Positions 1 through 9,358 of a stretch of 64,000 bases of DNA are shown one piece after another. Source of the stretch: Bacteroides zhangwenhongii (GTDB lineage: Bacteria > Bacteroidota > Bacteroidia > Bacteroidales > Bacteroidaceae); assembly GCF_009193325.2 (NCBI RefSeq), contig NZ_CP059857.1, positions 1-64,000 on the forward strand, read 5' to 3'. The notes below the pieces were generated by a model. It was given only the letters and a program-made list of their open reading frames with translations. It ran no database searches and had not been told where the DNA came from. The position numbers and the translations under genes were made by a program. How positions within the stretch are numbered: the stretch's first letter is position 1; every line of letters begins with the position of its first letter.

Positions 1-73
1 AGGTGGAAACCGGATTTATTTCGGTACGCTTCCCCGATCGGCACAAAAAACACGCAAAAAACGAAAATACTAC

Positions 74-111
74 TTTTAGTATTTTAGTATATTAGTTTTT
101 GACTATATTTG
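74..111 (+). promoter_or_regulatory. parA promoter with tandem 8-bp repeats
   Basis: Two perfect tandem copies of TTTTAGTA (74-81, 82-89) and a third imperfect one lie just upstream of a Bacteroides -7 box TATATTTG (104-111). The repeats overlap where the -33 region would sit, so they are a plausible operator for autorepression by ParA or its small partner. This is inferred from position. Confidence 0.5.
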
Positions 112-143
112 CGGACATGACAACCATTTAAAAAACTGAATTT

Positions 144-902
144 ATGAGCAAAGCAAAAGTAATCTCCGTATTGAATCACAAAGGGGGAGTAGGAAAGACT
201 ACAACCACGATCAACCTGGGCGGCGCGTTACGTCAAAAAGGGTACAAGGTTCTTTTGATCGACCTTGACGGACAAGCCAACCTGACTGAATCGCTGGGCT
301 TCTCTGCGGAGCTTCCCCAAACGATCTACGGTGCGATGAAAGGCGAATACGACCTGCCGATCTACGAGCATAAGGACGGCCTTAGCGTCGTTCCCTCCTG
401 CCTGGATCTCTCGGCCGTTGAAACGGAGTTAATCAACGAGGCCGGGCGGGAACTTATCTTAGCCCACCTTATCAAGGGCCAAAAGGAGAAATTCGATTAT
501 ATCCTGATCGACTGTCCCCCCTCGCTGTCGCTGCTCACGCTTAACGCACTGACGGCCTCGGATCGGCTGATTATCCCGGTTCAGGCTCAATTCCTGGCAA
601 TGCGTGGAATGGCCAAACTTATGCAGGTCGTCCACAAGGTGCAGCAACGTTTGAACTCGGATCTTTCGATAGCCGGGGTTCTGATAACCCAGTACGACGG
701 AAGAAAGAACCTGAACAAGAGCGTTTCGGAACTGGTACAGGAAACATTCCAGGGCAAAGTGTTCAGCACCCATATACGCAACTCCATTGCGCTGGCCGAA
801 GCCCCGACACAAGGGCAGGATATTTTTCACTATGCCCCAAAATCTGCCGGGGCAGAGGACTACGAAAAGGTATGTAACGAACTGCTAACAGAAATAAAGT
901 AA
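144..902 (+). CDS. parA: ParA-family partition ATPase
   Basis: 252-residue Walker-type ATPase that would segregate the plasmid at cell division. The deviant Walker A motif KGGVGKTT is at residues 13-20, a DLDGQAN switch follows near residue 41, and DCPPSLS (Walker B region) lies near residue 120. The length matches small Soj/ParA proteins without an N-terminal DNA-binding domain. It is followed after 4 bp by a small basic protein, the usual arrangement of ParA plus a non-ParB centromere-binding partner. A second ParA homologue lies at 20.6 kb and looks more tied to mobilisation. Confidence 0.92.
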   Translation: MSKAKVISVLNHKGGVGKTTTTINLGGALRQKGYKVLLIDLDGQANLTESLGFSAELPQTIYGAMKGEYDLPIYEHKDGLSVVPSCLDLSAVETELINEAGRELILAHLIKGQKEKFDYILIDCPPSLSLLTLNALTASDRLIIPVQAQFLAMRGMAKLMQVVHKVQQRLNSDLSIAGVLITQYDGRKNLNKSVSELVQETFQGKVFSTHIRNSIALAEAPTQGQDIFHYAPKSAGAEDYEKVCNELLTEIK

Positions 903-906
903 CCAT

Positions 907-1164
907 ATGGCAAAGAAGAACGATTTAAAAAACAGTATGTCGGCCGGGCTGACCGGGGGATTAGACAGCCTGATCCAATCCACGGCCGGGCAAAAAGAGG
1001 CTCAAAAGCCGAAGAAAGCGAAAACCGTGCATTGTAATTTTGTCATGGACGAAACCTATCACCAGAACTTAAAGCTGATCGCGATCCGCAAAGGCGATTC
1101 GCTAAAATCGGTATTGCAAGAGGCTATATCTGACTACTTGGATAAAAACAGTTCCCTGCTATAA
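907..1164 (+). CDS. small partition partner, probable ribbon-helix-helix protein
   Basis: 85-residue protein 4 bp downstream of parA, so co-transcribed. The first 40 residues are Lys/Ala-rich and probably disordered. The C-terminal part (HCNFVMDETYHQNLKLIAIRK, then a helix with SVLQEAISDYLDK) has the strand-helix-helix look of MetJ/Arc-type DNA-binding proteins. By analogy with ParG-type partners it would bind the centromere or operator and stimulate the ATPase. The fold is inferred from pattern only. Confidence 0.72.
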   Translation: MAKKNDLKNSMSAGLTGGLDSLIQSTAGQKEAQKPKKAKTVHCNFVMDETYHQNLKLIAIRKGDSLKSVLQEAISDYLDKNSSLL

Positions 1165-1271
1165 CAGCGTATCGGGAATATACAGGGCAAACACTCCACA
1201 AAAGAAATTCTCCAGGAAAAAGGTACGCAGAAAAGCAACCCTACACATAAATTACAGATGATAAAAGCAAT

Positions 1272-1322
1272 AAAAAACCCGTTGGCAGGATTAATCTTGC
1301 GTATGTTTAACCTGCCAACGGG
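1272..1322 (-). terminator. rho-independent terminator of the fimbrial operon
   Basis: A perfect 12-bp inverted repeat, CCCGTTGGCAGG (1278-1289) and CCTGCCAACGGG (1311-1322), is followed on the minus strand by six T (1277-1272). It lies 30 bp past the fimbrillin stop codon. Confidence 0.85.
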
Positions 1323-1351
1323 TACGATATTAATAAACGTTTGGATTAAGG

Positions 1352-2491
1352 TTAGACTTTTACGTCTTTATCTGCTTTATCTGCATTACCCCAGTCTGTT
1401 GTCTCTGCATCAAACTGGATCGGATTCAACACAGCCTCTCCCTGATCATTATAACCACCACCGAAAATCAACGTGTAGATATGACGCTTGCCCGCTACCC
1501 ATGTATCTCCGAACGGAACATAAATTGTTTTGTATTCGCTTGCTGAACCCAACAGATAAACTCCGTTCTGCCGGATTTTGCAGGAGATCTCCAGATAACA
1601 TTGCTTCGCATTATCGGCATCATGCTTGGTTTTGGTGTCTGTTCCGGAAACGTTCCAAGCAGTCAGCGTCTGTGGTATATTCAGCATAGGAGTAGTTGTG
1701 GTAATATCGGTAACTGGGTCATTACCTTCGACCGTGATGGATTTGTCTTTCACTACGGTAAATGTGCCCAGACCTGATGCTTCACTTGGTAAACCATCAA
1801 GATCACTCCAATTCCCCGTTACATCGGCTGCCGCAGGCAATGTGAAGACGCCGCCCATTTTGACATTATAAATCTTGATCATGTTGATGTCCACCTGCAT
1901 GTTATCGTATTCGGTCTTTGCTTTGAATACGACCTGTGACAGAATATGCTTGAAGTTAAATTTCACTACTCCGTTGTTCATGTCTTTTGTCCGGTCTTTG
2001 GCTATGGCATACATCACGTCGTAGTTTTCATGACCATTGTTGGCTCCATACTCATCGATGCAGCTATACCTTATCTTTTGGACATCCTTGGTGACTTCCC
2101 AACTATAAAACCCCATCATATCGTCACTAACCGTTCCGGGATTGAACGCGTAAAAGTCCAAAGCCTCGGTAGGCCAATAACGAAGGTCGCTCGCTTTTTT
2201 ATAATCCCACTTATTATCTTTGTACACGATGTTCACTCCGTCATGTCCAAATACCATGTGGTCCGTTCCCATGAAGACAGTACCATCCGCCGTAAAAGCG
2301 AACACGTCGAAATCGGTGTTCTTCAAGTTGTCGGGGGTAGTAGGGGTAGCCCTCGTTTCCGCCGCATTACTTAACACGTTAAAACCAATCGCATTCCGTG
2401 AGGAGGTTTCCACATTCGCAATCTCCTCGTCTGAGCAACCCATGAGTAGAGCTCCAAAGATTGCCCAAAGCATTACTGTACTTTTTTTCAT
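1352..2491 (-). CDS. Mfa-like fimbrillin lipoprotein
   Basis: Probable structural pilin of a Bacteroidales type V pilus. The ATG at 2491 is preferred over one nine codons upstream because it gives a clean lipoprotein signal: Lys-Lys, a hydrophobic stretch, then LLMGC with the lipidated Cys. The mature N-terminus has the pattern IGFNVLSNAAETRATPTT seen in fimbrillins, where an Arg-Ala near the N-terminus is the usual gingipain-like cleavage site. The about 379-residue length suits the family. It is last in a three-gene operon after DUF3575 and DUF5119 proteins and is followed by a strong terminator. Whether it is the shaft or an accessory subunit cannot be told. Confidence 0.82.
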   Translation of the reverse strand: MKKSTVMLWAIFGALLMGCSDEEIANVETSSRNAIGFNVLSNAAETRATPTTPDNLKNTDFDVFAFTADGTVFMGTDHMVFGHDGVNIVYKDNKWDYKKASDLRYWPTEALDFYAFNPGTVSDDMMGFYSWEVTKDVQKIRYSCIDEYGANNGHENYDVMYAIAKDRTKDMNNGVVKFNFKHILSQVVFKAKTEYDNMQVDINMIKIYNVKMGGVFTLPAAADVTGNWSDLDGLPSEASGLGTFTVVKDKSITVEGNDPVTDITTTTPMLNIPQTLTAWNVSGTDTKTKHDADNAKQCYLEISCKIRQNGVYLLGSASEYKTIYVPFGDTWVAGKRHIYTLIFGGGYNDQGEAVLNPIQFDAETTDWGNADKADKDVKV

Positions 2492-2536
2492 AAATAAAAA
2501 TAAATCAAATTGATACATATAATTAATAAACTCATA

Positions 2537-3457
2537 TTACAACACTATATCCATATTCACATCATCCCAATCATCAACGTCCACATCAAATCCCGCACCG
2601 TCACTTCCCGGCTCGGATGGAACCTCATAATCAAAATTCAACACCAGATGCACATCACCGACATGCCCCACTACCGGGACATCATGCACTTGGCCGCTCA
2701 CGTCCTGTTCCAATACAGACATGCTGCCTGAACGGTTCTTGAGATACAACCGGAAAACATTGGGCTCTCCTTCAAGTGCGGAATGTCCAAACGTATAGAA
2801 TCCGCCTATAATCTGATTCCGTGAAACCATTCCATCAAAGAGCAGGCTCTCCGAAAGACCGGCGGGCAAACTGTCGGCGGACATGTTAAGCGAGCCGGAC
2901 ATGCCGGAAAGAGCGGCCCGCAAATCCGCCACCCTATCCAGTCCCCGAAGACCGTTCACCTCATACGTGTAGTGACATACCATGTTTACGGGAGTCAGCC
3001 GTACTATCTCCGCGCTTCCTCCCGGAATGTCCTTGAGGATAACTTCGTCTATATGGTCGCCACACAGCCAAGGTGGGGTGACAGCCATTGTCCGGTTATC
3101 CGGCGACTGCACATCACGCGTATCGGCAGTAAAAAGCGTGTAACTGCCGTTTTCTTTCCAAACCATCCCGTCGGTATCGTAGTTGAAGCAAATTACCCGG
3201 TAATCATTCTCGGGAAGCTCCACTTCCCCATCCTCTCCTCCGGGGAAATCAAATATCCACGTGTTGCTTTCATCGTCGGTCGGATAAAATACGACCCTCA
3301 TGCCTTCAGGCTTGTCATGATTGGAAATCTTGGTCCAGTCGAATACTACCCGCACCGTGGCAAAGTGCGGATGATCGTAACATAAATCCTTATGCTCACA
3401 AGCCGTCAGTCCTATCCATAAAAATATGAACACCAGACTAAAGCGTATCCGTATCAC
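2537..3457 (-). CDS. DUF5119-like fimbrial accessory lipoprotein
   Basis: 306 residues beginning with a lipoprotein signal ending LTAC. The body (ATVRVVFDWTKI, then MRVVFYPTDD and NDYRVICFNYDTDG) resembles the DUF5119/Mfa2-like proteins that anchor or cap fimbriae in Bacteroidales. Its start overlaps the upstream DUF3575 gene by 4 bp (ATGA type), so the two are translationally coupled. It is the middle gene of the fimbrial operon. The family call is by pattern. Confidence 0.75.
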   Translation of the reverse strand: MIRIRFSLVFIFLWIGLTACEHKDLCYDHPHFATVRVVFDWTKISNHDKPEGMRVVFYPTDDESNTWIFDFPGGEDGEVELPENDYRVICFNYDTDGMVWKENGSYTLFTADTRDVQSPDNRTMAVTPPWLCGDHIDEVILKDIPGGSAEIVRLTPVNMVCHYTYEVNGLRGLDRVADLRAALSGMSGSLNMSADSLPAGLSESLLFDGMVSRNQIIGGFYTFGHSALEGEPNVFRLYLKNRSGSMSVLEQDVSGQVHDVPVVGHVGDVHLVLNFDYEVPSEPGSDGAGFDVDVDDWDDVNMDIVL

Positions 3458-4674
3458 TGCCTGCCTCCTTTCTTCCGGCTATAATTCCCCCGCCCGATCA
3501 ACCACACCAAAGAGATACCCGCCTTGGTCGGGCCGAACCAGCAGCGTTTTTTAGTGGTCTGCCATACATAGTGACCGTCCAAAGGGATGTACTCCTTGTA
3601 CAATCCTCCAAGGTAGCCGATTCCCAACGTGAAATCCACATTGAACCGATGTCCCACAGGTAACGAGTAGCCGTAAGCCACGCCTCCCCCGTAACTCCAT
3701 TTATCCCCCAAGTAACCTTTCCCACCCAATTCGAAATCATAGGTGACGATCTGCCCGTACAATCCGACATGATGCCCGGAAAACGGTTTTTCCACCGCTC
3801 TCCGACCGAACCAGCGGCGCAACTCCACATCTCCCCCATAGATACGCCAATAATTATGCTTCCGATCACTTTTCCACCAGGCATACATCCAATTCCCGGC
3901 CACAGACCAGTTCTTCCCCAAACAGAACTCAACCCCGATGTCAGGTATCAAAACAGCGTCATAAAGCAAGTTTGTTTTCACCGCCATGCAAAACGGCCGT
4001 TTCTTTACCGGAGCTATGACGGTAACGGTATCACGGATGCACAACGTATCACGTGTATGTATATATACCGTATCTCTGACGGGATTTATCGGATCACTAT
4101 CATAGCATATTTTCACCATCGACGAACGAAGTTTCGGAAAATGGAATTTATACAAATATGAGTATGGCCTCCCCCCTTTCAGTCTTTTCAGTTCTCCCCC
4201 CCAATAAGGGCTGTCCTGGTTTTCCAAACGTACGATCTTCTCCAACAAACGAAGGACATCCTCCCTCTCCGGAACATTCACATCCGCTCTCACCATCGTT
4301 ATAAGTCCGTTCCAGTCGCTTCCCGAAAAATGAAAATCCCTCTCCAATACCGGAATCTTTATATAAGGTGATATATACCGCCACAAAACCTCTGCTCGTT
4401 TTTCAGACAGCCTTCCATTCAACAGCCCCCCTCCTTCCGGGGAAGCTCCTCCTATTATTTGAATTTTCCTGATAAGACGGACGGAGTCGTTCAATGCGGA
4501 ACAGATTTTAGCAAACCGCTCCATCTCGTTCCCATTGTCAAGTAAACATGTATCTATATTTACCTTTCCTTGATGAAAATAGATCCTTACCGAATCACGC
4601 TTCTCCTGAGCGGATATTTCTCCGCTTATACTCAACACGAGCACGAACAATACACATTTAATATAAAAAAACAT
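3454..4674 (-). CDS. DUF3575 outer-membrane protein of the fimbrial locus
   Basis: 406 residues with a signal peptide ending ISAQ. Residues about 65-95 (IQIIGGASPEG, then LSEKRAEVL) look like an OmpA-type peptidoglycan-associated region. The second half contains the DUF3575 signature MAVKTNLLYDAVLIPDIGVE followed by alternating beta-strands rich in Trp/Tyr (WKSDRKHNYWRIYGGDVE), consistent with an outer-membrane barrel. DUF3575 proteins regularly precede Mfa-like fimbrial genes, which fits its place as first gene of the operon. Its upstream region is very AT-rich and divergent from the regulator fragment. Confidence 0.82.
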   Translation of the reverse strand: MFFYIKCVLFVLVLSISGEISAQEKRDSVRIYFHQGKVNIDTCLLDNGNEMERFAKICSALNDSVRLIRKIQIIGGASPEGGGLLNGRLSEKRAEVLWRYISPYIKIPVLERDFHFSGSDWNGLITMVRADVNVPEREDVLRLLEKIVRLENQDSPYWGGELKRLKGGRPYSYLYKFHFPKLRSSMVKICYDSDPINPVRDTVYIHTRDTLCIRDTVTVIAPVKKRPFCMAVKTNLLYDAVLIPDIGVEFCLGKNWSVAGNWMYAWWKSDRKHNYWRIYGGDVELRRWFGRRAVEKPFSGHHVGLYGQIVTYDFELGGKGYLGDKWSYGGGVAYGYSLPVGHRFNVDFTLGIGYLGGLYKEYIPLDGHYVWQTTKKRCWFGPTKAGISLVWLIGRGNYSRKKGGRQ

Positions 4675-4984
4675 CTTTTCGTCATTTAATCATTTGTTAA
4701 TATGACAATCCAAACCCAGGCTTTTACACCCCCTGAATTTCAACCGCTAAAGATATGCACTTATAAACCAACCTCCAAAGCAAAAAACAAGTATTTTAAA
4801 CTTATAAATACTTAAAAAGACAACCACACAACAGCTACAACACTTACCACAGCAGCCAATCACGCTTACACAACAATTAAAAACACTTAACATCATAAAG
4901 AAAAGTACTTAAACATACAAAAAAAAAAAACAGTTATTTTTGCAGGAAACATTATACTTAATAACACTTAAAACAATAAAACAC
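4675..4984 (+). promoter_or_regulatory. AT-rich divergent control region of fimbrial operon and regulator
   Basis: About 310 bp without a gene. ACTTAAA-like words recur several times between 4790 and 4980. A plus-strand -7 box TATTTTTG (4935-4942) precedes the ATG at 4985. The repeated words are candidate binding sites for the neighbouring regulator. Confidence 0.45.
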
Positions 4985-5117
4985 ATGAAATTCAGCACAA
5001 AAGCCGCTACTTTTCTAAGTTCAATAAAAACTCAAACTTACGACAAAAAAGAAAGAGAAATGATAATAACGTATCCCTTAATTCCGCAACACTATTATAA
5101 AATATTTTTTTTAAGTA
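4985..5117 (+). pseudogene. 5' fragment of a gene cut by an IS1380-family element
   Basis: From the ATG at 4985, about 40 codons behind a good -7 box read in frame up to the IS end at 5118, where the frame stops inside the IS. The fragment ends in YYKIFFLS, which looks like the beginning of a membrane segment. The reading frame on the far side of the IS opens with LSLLMLVLCAPIYIYS, also a membrane segment. I infer these are the two parts of one membrane-bound regulator (see 6708-7646). The right IS end is not certain and no target duplication was found. Confidence 0.5.
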
Positions 5118-6700
5118 CCTGAGCAACAAAAAGTTGCTCAGGATTTTGCCATGTCAGAGGATTCACTTAACTTAGTGTTGCAAAAAAATAATCAAACAAA
5201 ACCTCATCAGGCATGGCAAAAATACAAATAAAATCCGAGAAGCTCACTCCTTTTGGAGGAATATTTTCAATCATGGAGCAATTTGACTCCACATTGTCAT
5301 CTGTAATCGACTCGACACTCGGTCTAAGGTGTAGCTCGTTCGGTTATCAGTACAGTGAAATCGTCCGTTCCCTCATGAGTATCTACTTCTGTGGTGGCTC
5401 ATGCATTGAGGATGTCACTACTCATTTGATGAACCATCTCTCGCTCCATCCGACACTTCGTACTTGTAGTTCTGATACTATCCTCAGAGCGATAAAGGAA
5501 CTGACGCAAGGAAACATCTCATACACATCAGATACGGGTAAGAACTACGATTTCAACACGGCTGACACACTCAATACCTTACTGCTCAATTGTATGTTTG
5601 CATCCGGCCAACTGAAAGAGGGCGAGATGTATGATGTTGATTTCGACCATCAGTTCATAGAGACTGAGAAGTATGATGCAAAGCCTACATACAAGAAGTT
5701 CCTTGGTTATCGCCCTGGCGTGGCGGTTATTGACGACTTGATTGTTGGCATTGAGAATAGCGATGGTAACACCAACGTTCGTTTTCATCAGAAGGACACG
5801 CTGAAGAGATTCTTTGAGAGATTTGAGCAGAACGGACTTACAATCAATCGTTTCAGAGCTGATTGTGGATCATGTTCCGAGGAAATCGTGGAGGAAATAG
5901 AGAAACACAGCAAATCCTTCTATATCCGCGCAAACCGCTGCAGTTCGCTCTACAATGACATCTTTGCTCTTAGAGGCTGGAAGACTGAGGAAATCAATGG
6001 CATTGAGTTCGAATTGAACTCTATTCTTGTTGAGAAGTGGAAGGGTAAAGCATACCGACTTGTGATTCAAAGACAGAAACGGATGGACGGTGTGCTGGAT
6101 CTTTGGGAAGGAGAATACACATACCGTTGTATCCTGACTAACGACTATGAATCTTCCACAAGAGAAATTGTCGAGTTCTATAACCTTCGTGGAGGAAAGG
6201 AACGTATCTTCGATGATATGAACAATGGTTTCGGGTGGGACAGATTGCCCAAATCCTTCATGGCAGAGAACACTGTGTTCCTTCTTCTTACGGCACTTAT
6301 CCGTAATTTCTACAAGGCCATTATCCACAGACTTGACGTAAAGAGGTTCGGACTCAATGCAACAAGTCGCATAAAAGCGTTTGTCTTCAGGTTTGTCTCT
6401 GTACCAGCCAAGTGGATCAGAACATCAAGGCGGTATGTGCTGAATATCTATACCTGTAATAATGCTTACGCAGATATTTTTCAGACTGATTTTGGATAAC
6501 GCCTACAACTTATGGGTATGATACTGCGTATTGCCTCAAGTCGCATAGTGGGGCAAGGGGATATTGTGGGCAGAAGTGGGTATTTCAGCCTCAATTTATC
6601 TGCTAATTCAGTGATGAGAGGACGTTTAGACGCAAGAAGGACGCTGAAGAGCTTAGTTGCGGATTTGAGGGTATCAACAAAAACGAGTCTTTCATCTATC
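5118..6700 (+). mobile_element. IS1380-family insertion sequence (right end uncertain)
   Basis: The left end is probably the perfect hairpin CCTGAGCAAC (5118-5127) and GTTGCTCAGG (5133-5142) just outside the host sequence. A complete transposase gene follows. The family's usual size of about 1.6 kb would put the right end near 6.68-6.71 kb, but I could not find a convincing matching terminal repeat or target duplication, so the right end may be degraded or joined to a deletion. About 170-210 bp after the transposase carry no recognisable gene. Confidence 0.7.
5213..6499 (+). CDS. IS1380-family DDE transposase
   Basis: 428 residues, full length for Bacteroides IS1380 members. Recognisable pieces are VDFDHQFIETEKYD (first catalytic Asp region), RADCGSCSEEIVEEIE (second Asp), the region YNLRGGKERIFDDMNNGFGWDRLP (Glu region) and the typical end YADIFQTDFG. 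It appears intact, so the element may still be active. The gene reads in the same direction as the disrupted regulator downstream. Confidence 0.93.
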   Translation: MAKIQIKSEKLTPFGGIFSIMEQFDSTLSSVIDSTLGLRCSSFGYQYSEIVRSLMSIYFCGGSCIEDVTTHLMNHLSLHPTLRTCSSDTILRAIKELTQGNISYTSDTGKNYDFNTADTLNTLLLNCMFASGQLKEGEMYDVDFDHQFIETEKYDAKPTYKKFLGYRPGVAVIDDLIVGIENSDGNTNVRFHQKDTLKRFFERFEQNGLTINRFRADCGSCSEEIVEEIEKHSKSFYIRANRCSSLYNDIFALRGWKTEEINGIEFELNSILVEKWKGKAYRLVIQRQKRMDGVLDLWEGEYTYRCILTNDYESSTREIVEFYNLRGGKERIFDDMNNGFGWDRLPKSFMAENTVFLLLTALIRNFYKAIIHRLDVKRFGLNATSRIKAFVFRFVSVPAKWIRTSRRYVLNIYTCNNAYADIFQTDFG

Positions 6701-6707
6701 CCTGCTC

Positions 6708-7646
6708 ATGCTGGTCTTATGCGCACCCATATACATATATTCAGTTCCATTTCCCAATGAACAGTTTTATTATATTAACAGCGTATTATTCCTGTTTATC
6801 ATTATGTGCACTCTCGCTTATTTTAAAAAGAGAGTAAATCTGACCACGACCTTTTCCATTATACTGATAGCCATACATATCGAGATTTTTATCGAAATAA
6901 TTTATTGCTCAATATGTAGCGGACATGAATATAGTTATCAAAGAGCATTGATAATGAGTAACATTACTATCTCTCTCTTATTTACCATGCTTTCCATCTG
7001 TGCCTATATGAGTAATATCTCCATCCTATTGTCCTCCCTTACCATAGCTTCCTATACAATCTGCACACTTATCACCGACGAACCGTTCCTATACAGTTAT
7101 CTGCCTTTGATCATCATCATATACACCATGATCCCCTTATTAGGAAGATCCTTACGCAGTAATATCAGCAGCTTGCTAAAAAGTAGCAACTTGCTAAAAG
7201 AGGAAGAGGAAATGCTTTTGAAACGTCTCCAAATGAAAAAGGAAGAACTATTCGCGTTCGCCGAGTTGTTAAGCGAGAATAACCCGGAAGAAAAGACAAG
7301 CTCCCTGTTAAACATAATAGGGGAACAATCCAAAGAAAATCTTTTTACAGCCCTTGCCGCATACCAGAAAAAGGAAAAAAGTAAACTTGATACAATCAGG
7401 AGAATATATCCCAATTTATCCCCGTCCGAATTAAACATCTGCCGTTTAATACTGCAAGACAAGACCGTCAGCCAAATATGCGAATTATTACATCGGAGTA
7501 GCGGAAACATAACCAGCCAACGAGCGAACATACGTGCCAAACTCGGACTGAAAAAAAGCGACAATTTAAAAGAAGCATTACAAGAACGCATGAGGCTGTA
7601 TGAAGAAGAACACCACCGGCAAGAGGAGTTTTCAGCCATGCGTTAG
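6708..7646 (+). pseudogene. membrane-bound LuxR-type regulator, 5' end lost to IS
   Basis: About 312 residues: several hydrophobic segments (residues about 1-150), a charged coiled-coil (LLKEEEEMLLKRLQMKKEEL) and a C-terminal LuxR/GerE helix-turn-helix (LSPSELNICRLILQDKTVSQICELL, then ANIRAKLGLKKSDNLKEAL). Such membrane-anchored regulators commonly sit next to Bacteroidales fimbrial operons. The frame stays open about 13 codons upstream of the chosen ATG into what may be IS sequence, and the native promoter and first codons seem to lie left of the IS (4935-5117). The DNA-binding domain is intact, so a shortened protein could still be made. Confidence 0.68.
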
Positions 7647-7734
7647 GGATTGCAGAGTAAAGCCCACAGCCTTTAGGCGAGGACTTGAAACGTAAAGCCC
7701 GACCGTCCCACGGGAACGCCCAAAAGAAAAAGAA

Positions 7735-7758
7735 TCCCCCGAACATTCATCCGGGGGA
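7735..7758 (-). terminator. minus-strand terminator after the ATPase gene
   Basis: TCCCCCG (7735-7741) pairs with CGGGGGA (7752-7758). The minus strand continues into a T-rich run (7733-7721). It would end transcripts from the 7775-9232 region. Confidence 0.7.
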
Positions 7759-7774
7759 CATCCAAGCCGTCACG

Positions 7775-7936
7775 TCAATTATAATACAGATTCAGATCAT
7801 CCGTGCCAATCTCCTTTCCGTCCCGGAAAACAAGGCGTAAATCAATCCTCTCTCTGTTTTCATTGCCACAAAGATAGACATACCGGCCAACATACGCATC
7901 ATACTTATCAATCAGTTCTAACGGTATGACCGGCAT
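7775..7936 (-). CDS. small hypothetical protein (53 aa)
   Basis: Open frame MPVIPLELIDKYDAYVGRY, then VYLCGNENRERIDLRLVFRDGKEIGTDDLNLYYN when read in parts. It lies 15 bp after the ATPase stop and just before the terminator. The ordered mix of charged and hydrophobic residues looks protein-like and may be the C-terminal piece of a larger lost protein. No family recognised. Confidence 0.35.
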   Translation of the reverse strand: MPVIPLELIDKYDAYVGRYVYLCGNENRERIDLRLVFRDGKEIGTDDLNLYYN

Positions 7937-7951
7937 GGGAAAAGGATACAC

Positions 7952-9232
7952 CTATATTGCATATAGCGGAAAATTTGTAAGATTACCCTGTACTTTATAA
8001 GGCAACATAGAAAATCTCTCCGCATGCAATTCCGGTCTTTTTCCCAGTAATGCTGTCAACGAATTGGCCCGGACATTCCCTTCGGCCTTCACTTCTATCG
8101 GCACCATTTGGGCATTACGTTGAATAACAAAATCCAACTCAAGACGCGAATTGTCTGTGTTATGGTAATAAATCGGTGACACGCCCTTACTTTTCATCTG
8201 CTGCAATACATACTGTTCAGTCATTCCTCCCTTGTATTCCTTAAATATGTCGTTTTTAATCAAGACTTGGGCCGGATCTGTCTTGACCATAGCACCCATA
8301 AGCCCCAAATCAACCATATAGAGTTTGAAAGCCGACAGGTCTTCATAAATATCAAGCGGAAGCTCCGGTTTGGTACATCGAGGCACTTTATACAACAACC
8401 CGGCATTTACAAGCCATTGAATGGCCATCTCAAAATCATTGGCTCTGGCACCTTTTCGCAAAGCTCCGTAAATGAATTTCTTGTTTTCTTTAAATAATTG
8501 GGAAGGAATGCTGTTCCATACCATTCGGACACGCGGAACCTGTTCTTTGGGCGCATGTTTTGAGAAGTCAAGATCATAGCCTTGCAAAATCTCCGACTGT
8601 ATTCTTCTGACTTCCAGCAAGGAATCCGTTTCTACATATTTGAGTACAACTTCCGGCATACCACCTACATAATAATATTGCCGAAGGAGATCCGTATATT
8701 TGTCATGCAGGAGGCTTATCGTTTCAAAATCCCCACTCATAAGCAATTTACAAGCTTCTTCTTCTCCCTTGGCGACAAGAAACTCTTCAAAGTTCATAGG
8801 AAATATATTGATGACATTTACCTTCCCTACGGGATAAGACACATCCTGATGAAGGGATATCCCCAAAAGTGAACCTGCCACAGCTATATGATACTCCGGA
8901 ACCTCCTCTTTAAAATACTTCAAAGATTCCAGTGCTTCCGGGATATCTTGTATCTCATCAAGGATAATAAGCGTATCACCCGGAGTAATGTCAACGGAAG
9001 TCATCGCACGCAGCCCCCGTAAAATTCTGTCAACATTGAAATCCTGAGAAAAAAGCTGGCGTGCAAGGTTATTCTTACGGCATACCACATAAGCCTCTTT
9101 TTTGTATTCAAGTTTGGCAAACTCATGGAGCAGCCATGTTTTCCCAACTTGTCGGGCACCATTTAAAATCAGAGGTTTTCTATCCTCACGGTTTTTCCAT
9201 TCTATAAGTTGTTGCAAAACAAATCTTTTCAT
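7952..9232 (-). CDS. AAA_14/DUF4143 ATPase
   Basis: 426 residues. The N-terminal AAA domain has Walker A GARQVGKTWL (about residues 25-34) and Walker B LIILDEIQDI (about 88-97). The C-terminal DUF4143 domain includes LELDFVIQRNAQMVPIEVKAEGNVRANSL, with the Asp and E-x-K residues of the PD-(D/E)XK nuclease-like fold. These proteins are very common in Bacteroidales chromosomes and mobile DNA; their function is unsettled, with proposed roles in DNA handling or defence. It stands alone, opposite in strand to the hipBA operon. Confidence 0.85.
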   Translation of the reverse strand: MKRFVLQQLIEWKNREDRKPLILNGARQVGKTWLLHEFAKLEYKKEAYVVCRKNNLARQLFSQDFNVDRILRGLRAMTSVDITPGDTLIILDEIQDIPEALESLKYFKEEVPEYHIAVAGSLLGISLHQDVSYPVGKVNVINIFPMNFEEFLVAKGEEEACKLLMSGDFETISLLHDKYTDLLRQYYYVGGMPEVVLKYVETDSLLEVRRIQSEILQGYDLDFSKHAPKEQVPRVRMVWNSIPSQLFKENKKFIYGALRKGARANDFEMAIQWLVNAGLLYKVPRCTKPELPLDIYEDLSAFKLYMVDLGLMGAMVKTDPAQVLIKNDIFKEYKGGMTEQYVLQQMKSKGVSPIYYHNTDNSRLELDFVIQRNAQMVPIEVKAEGNVRANSLTALLGKRPELHAERFSMLPYKVQGNLTNFPLYAI

Positions 9233-9358
9233 CTACAAACAGCATTTTTATACATGTAAAAACAGCGTATAATACATTTATCCGCACTTATTTAAAGCAC
9301 AAATATAAGAAAATAAACAGATAATAGAAGCAATCTTATACATTTTTCCGCACTTTAA

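Noticed and set aside
1258..1689. 143-codon plus-strand frame over the fimbrillin gene
   Set aside because: It covers the terminator and runs opposite to a clear lipoprotein gene; Cys/Arg/His-rich shadow composition.
6512..6760. 82-codon frame after the IS1380 transposase
   Set aside because: No promoter, no protein-like pattern, and it spans the presumed IS end.
7642..7720. GTTAGGGATTGCAG-like block, similar to 63967-64000
   Set aside because: Similarity is limited to about 30 bp; possibly a common Bacteroides repeat, but too little to call an attachment site or a plasmid junction.
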